Positions 32,329 to 32,448 of a stretch of DNA of 32,448 nt are shown here, piece by piece. A program made the translations under genes and the position numbers. The stretch lies in the NCBI RefSeq assembly GCF_016125955.1, contig NZ_JADEVE010000174.1, positions 1 through 32,448 on the forward strand, in the 5' to 3' direction. The notes below the pieces were generated by a model that worked only from the letters and a program-made list of their open reading frames with translations, was not told the origin of the DNA and ran no database searches. Source of the DNA: Acetomicrobium sp. S15 = DSM 107314 (GTDB taxonomy: Bacteria; Synergistota; Synergistia; Synergistales; Thermosynergistaceae). Positions within the stretch are counted from its first letter, which is position 1, and each line of letters begins with the position of its first letter.

Positions 32329-32448
32329 ATGAAAAAAGTTGTGATGTTTCTACTTGCAATGATTTTGAGCGTAGCTTTGTTTGGTCACGGTCAAATGGCG
32401 GCACTGGCAGCATCACAGTATCCCACGAAACCCATCACCTTATTGGTA
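32329..32448 (+). CDS. TTT transporter periplasmic binding protein, TctC family (3' truncated by window edge)
   Basis: Forty codons are visible: a signal peptide (MKKVVMFLLAMILSVALFG, then AALAAS) followed by QYPTKPITLLV, the conserved first strand of TctC/Bug proteins. AAAGGGAGGGG lies just upstream of the ATG. It is a second TctC-type binding protein in this window, different in sequence from the one at 18036. Its partner genes, if any, lie beyond the window. The nearby NicX/M29-like enzyme might act on its ligand, but that is only a proximity argument. Confidence 0.88.
   Translation, partial: MKKVVMFLLAMILSVALFGHGQMAALAASQYPTKPITLLV

Noticed and set aside
1-32448. CRISPR array, tRNA, rRNA or prophage genes
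   Set aside because: No regularly spaced repeats, no cloverleaf-like or rRNA-like segments and no phage structural genes were seen on reading both strands.

Overview
The window is chromosomal DNA from an anaerobic bacterium. Tripartite tricarboxylate (TTT) transporters, a class I hybrid-cluster protein, ferritin-like and nitroreductase genes, an oligopeptide ABC operon and frequent GTG/TTG starts with strong GGAGG ribosome sites all suggest a Synergistota-type fermentative anaerobe (Acetomicrobium/Anaerobaculum-like). That placement is inferred from gene content only; no rRNA or tRNA gene is present to confirm it.

Layout. 1-741 is the end of a PLP aminotransferase, closed by a clear intrinsic terminator. 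950-1570 (minus) is a coiled-coil/PD-(D/E)XK-like protein of unknown role. 1775-3973 is a promoter, an Rrf2 iron-sulfur regulator and hcp (nitrosative/redox stress), followed by a cupin and a phosphohexomutase. 5916-7793 (minus) carries a membrane metallophosphoesterase and an M48 protease. 8088-13619 (minus) is a five-gene oligopeptide ABC operon with overlapping stops and starts. Its binding protein appears to be circularly permuted: the half that is normally C-terminal comes first. Its DppC-type permease has a large extra periplasmic segment. 13796-14920 encodes a P-loop kinase fused to a diiron ferritin-like domain, with a possible internal start for the ferritin part.

15069-24777 is a catabolic island on the plus strand: Fe-type alcohol dehydrogenase, TctA, TctC (with its own strong promoter), TctB, GarR-type dehydrogenase, DapA-type aldolase, 2-hydroxyacid dehydrogenase, MOFRL glycerate 2-kinase, nitroreductase and a cyclophilin-like protein. 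Together these can import a carboxylate, cleave or reduce it, and feed D-glycerate into glycolysis as 2-phosphoglycerate. The actual substrate is not visible from sequence. 24928-28032 is an ABC-2 exporter with a membrane-anchored Ig-like (NEW3) partner. 28071-29651 holds a PPC/DUF296 protein and an AbrB-type membrane protein that may begin at a non-standard ATA codon.

From 29652 to the end the DNA becomes visibly richer in A+T, sparse in genes and scarred. It has a 600-base gap with no convincing gene, a NicX/M29-like metalloenzyme gene, an IS21-family terminus with a decayed istB, and the beginning of a second TctC-type binding protein that runs off the window.
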